This document shows, piece by piece, positions 63,434-64,000 of a DNA stretch of 64,000 bases. How positions within the stretch are numbered: the first letter of the stretch is position 1; each line of letters opens with the position of its first letter. The translations under genes and the position numbers were made by a program. The stretch covers positions 744,001 through 808,000 of the forward strand of contig NZ_JAQNDL010000003.1 of NCBI RefSeq assembly GCF_028368995.1, given 5' to 3'. Below the pieces are notes generated by a model. It saw only the letters and a program-made list of their open reading frames with translations. It ran no database searches and was not told where the DNA came from. This DNA comes from Nannocystis bainbridge. Lineage in GTDB: Bacteria > Myxococcota_A > Polyangia > Nannocystales > Nannocystaceae.

Positions 63434-64000
63434 GTGCACAAGATCAAGCTCATCATCCGCGGCGGCTTCGACGGCCAGACTCCCGTCACCCAGGCACCGA
63501 TCTTTCGTTTGGTCGAGGGCTGGAGCGAGGCGGAGCTGGAATCTCCGGCGGGCATTCTGCCTGCTGGCCTCTGGGGGCAGGTCCCCGCCGGGGACCCCTA
63601 CCTTCTCCACGCCTGCCTGCTGACCGTGAACCCGCTCGACCCGCAGACCATGATCGAGGTACGGACCGGTGCGCCGACGCATACCCGGGCGCAGTACACT
63701 CCGAGCGCCGACAACCTACGGCTCACGCTCGTTCGTCCCAGCGACGAAATCCGTGTGGTCACCTCACCCCAAGGGATCGTGAAGCTCGAGCTGCTGGTCG
63801 AGAGTATCGGTGGCGTCAACGAGCTCGGTTCCCGTCTCTACGAATGGTCGGACGCGGCGAATAAGGCGCGCGACACCGGCGTCCGCGTGGTCCGCTTCGC
63901 CGCGAACGGCGCCATCCCGGGATGGCTCGGCACGCTCCACGTCATCTACGACAGCGTCAACGCCGGCAACATCACCCTTCCCCCGCGAGTGATCGTGCCG
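63434..64000 (+). CDS. Beta-rich hypothetical protein (3' partial)
   Basis: GTG at 63434 follows AGGAG by 5 bases. 189 residues are visible before the window edge, with no stop. Many strands: KIKLIIRGGFDGQ, IFRLVEGW, LLHACLLTVNPL, MIEVRTG, LRLTLVRPSDEIRVV, KLELLVESIGG. It resembles the preceding protein only in fold character. Last of the cluster in this window. Confidence 0.65.
   Translation, partial: MHKIKLIIRGGFDGQTPVTQAPIFRLVEGWSEAELESPAGILPAGLWGQVPAGDPYLLHACLLTVNPLDPQTMIEVRTGAPTHTRAQYTPSADNLRLTLVRPSDEIRVVTSPQGIVKLELLVESIGGVNELGSRLYEWSDAANKARDTGVRVVRFAANGAIPGWLGTLHVIYDSVNAGNITLPPRVIVP

Overview
The window looks like chromosome from a high-GC myxobacterium (Myxococcota), most likely Nannocystis or a relative. 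The clues are a Cys-rich DUF4215-repeat protein, several lipoproteins with long Thr-rich linkers, sigma-factor/Ser-Thr-kinase pairs with TPR regions, and very high GC. This is inferred from gene style; there is no rRNA or other phylogenetic marker. I see no tRNA, rRNA or CRISPR array.

Layout. 0-7.6 kb: end of a DUF4215/DUF1554 surface protein, a Tat-exported HAD protein, a SUKH-like protein, a formylglycine-type sulfatase and an acetate-type CoA-transferase. 7.8-12.3 kb: heavy-metal RND efflux genes (adaptor and CzcA-type pump) preceded by what may be a truncated outer-membrane factor. 12.5-21.7 kb: a winged-helix protein, an MgtA-like P3B ATPase, a second P-type ATPase with a small coupled gene, and PEP synthase (ppsA). 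22-31 kb: a MerR-like regulator, a three-gene overlapping cluster of unknown function, a sigma factor/kinase/membrane protein/lipoprotein unit, a VWA-like lipoprotein, an M41-like zinc peptidase of lower GC, and a stand-alone receiver protein.

31.2-41.2 kb: a tightly overlapping minus-strand operon, hydB-cNMP domain-hydG-hydD-hydA-protease-hypA-hypF-hypC-hypD-hypE. It encodes a group 3b bidirectional, NADP-linked [NiFe] hydrogenase and its maturation proteins. hypB is absent from the window and hypF carries a frameshift in its acylphosphatase domain.

41.8-50 kb is mixed. Intact genes (beta-helix lipoprotein, di-haem cytochrome c peroxidase, hemerythrin, another lipoprotein) alternate with debris: a frameshifted ECF sigma gene, a TPR fragment, an IS66 transposase tail, a LysR start, and a truncated copy of the 30.5 kb receiver in which the phospho-acceptor Asp has become Glu.

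50.3-58.4 kb: two small membrane proteins, a divergent ECF sigma factor/TPR kinase pair, then a radical SAM/SPASM enzyme directly behind a small secreted protein whose N-terminal leader recurs as an orphan fragment at 30.3 kb. This pair is a candidate peptide-modification system. Beyond it lie decayed ABC-exporter and FHA genes and a small Cys-containing lipoprotein. 58.8-64 kb: a 704-residue unknown protein and a plus-strand cluster of five small, closely spaced genes of unknown function, the last cut by the window edge.
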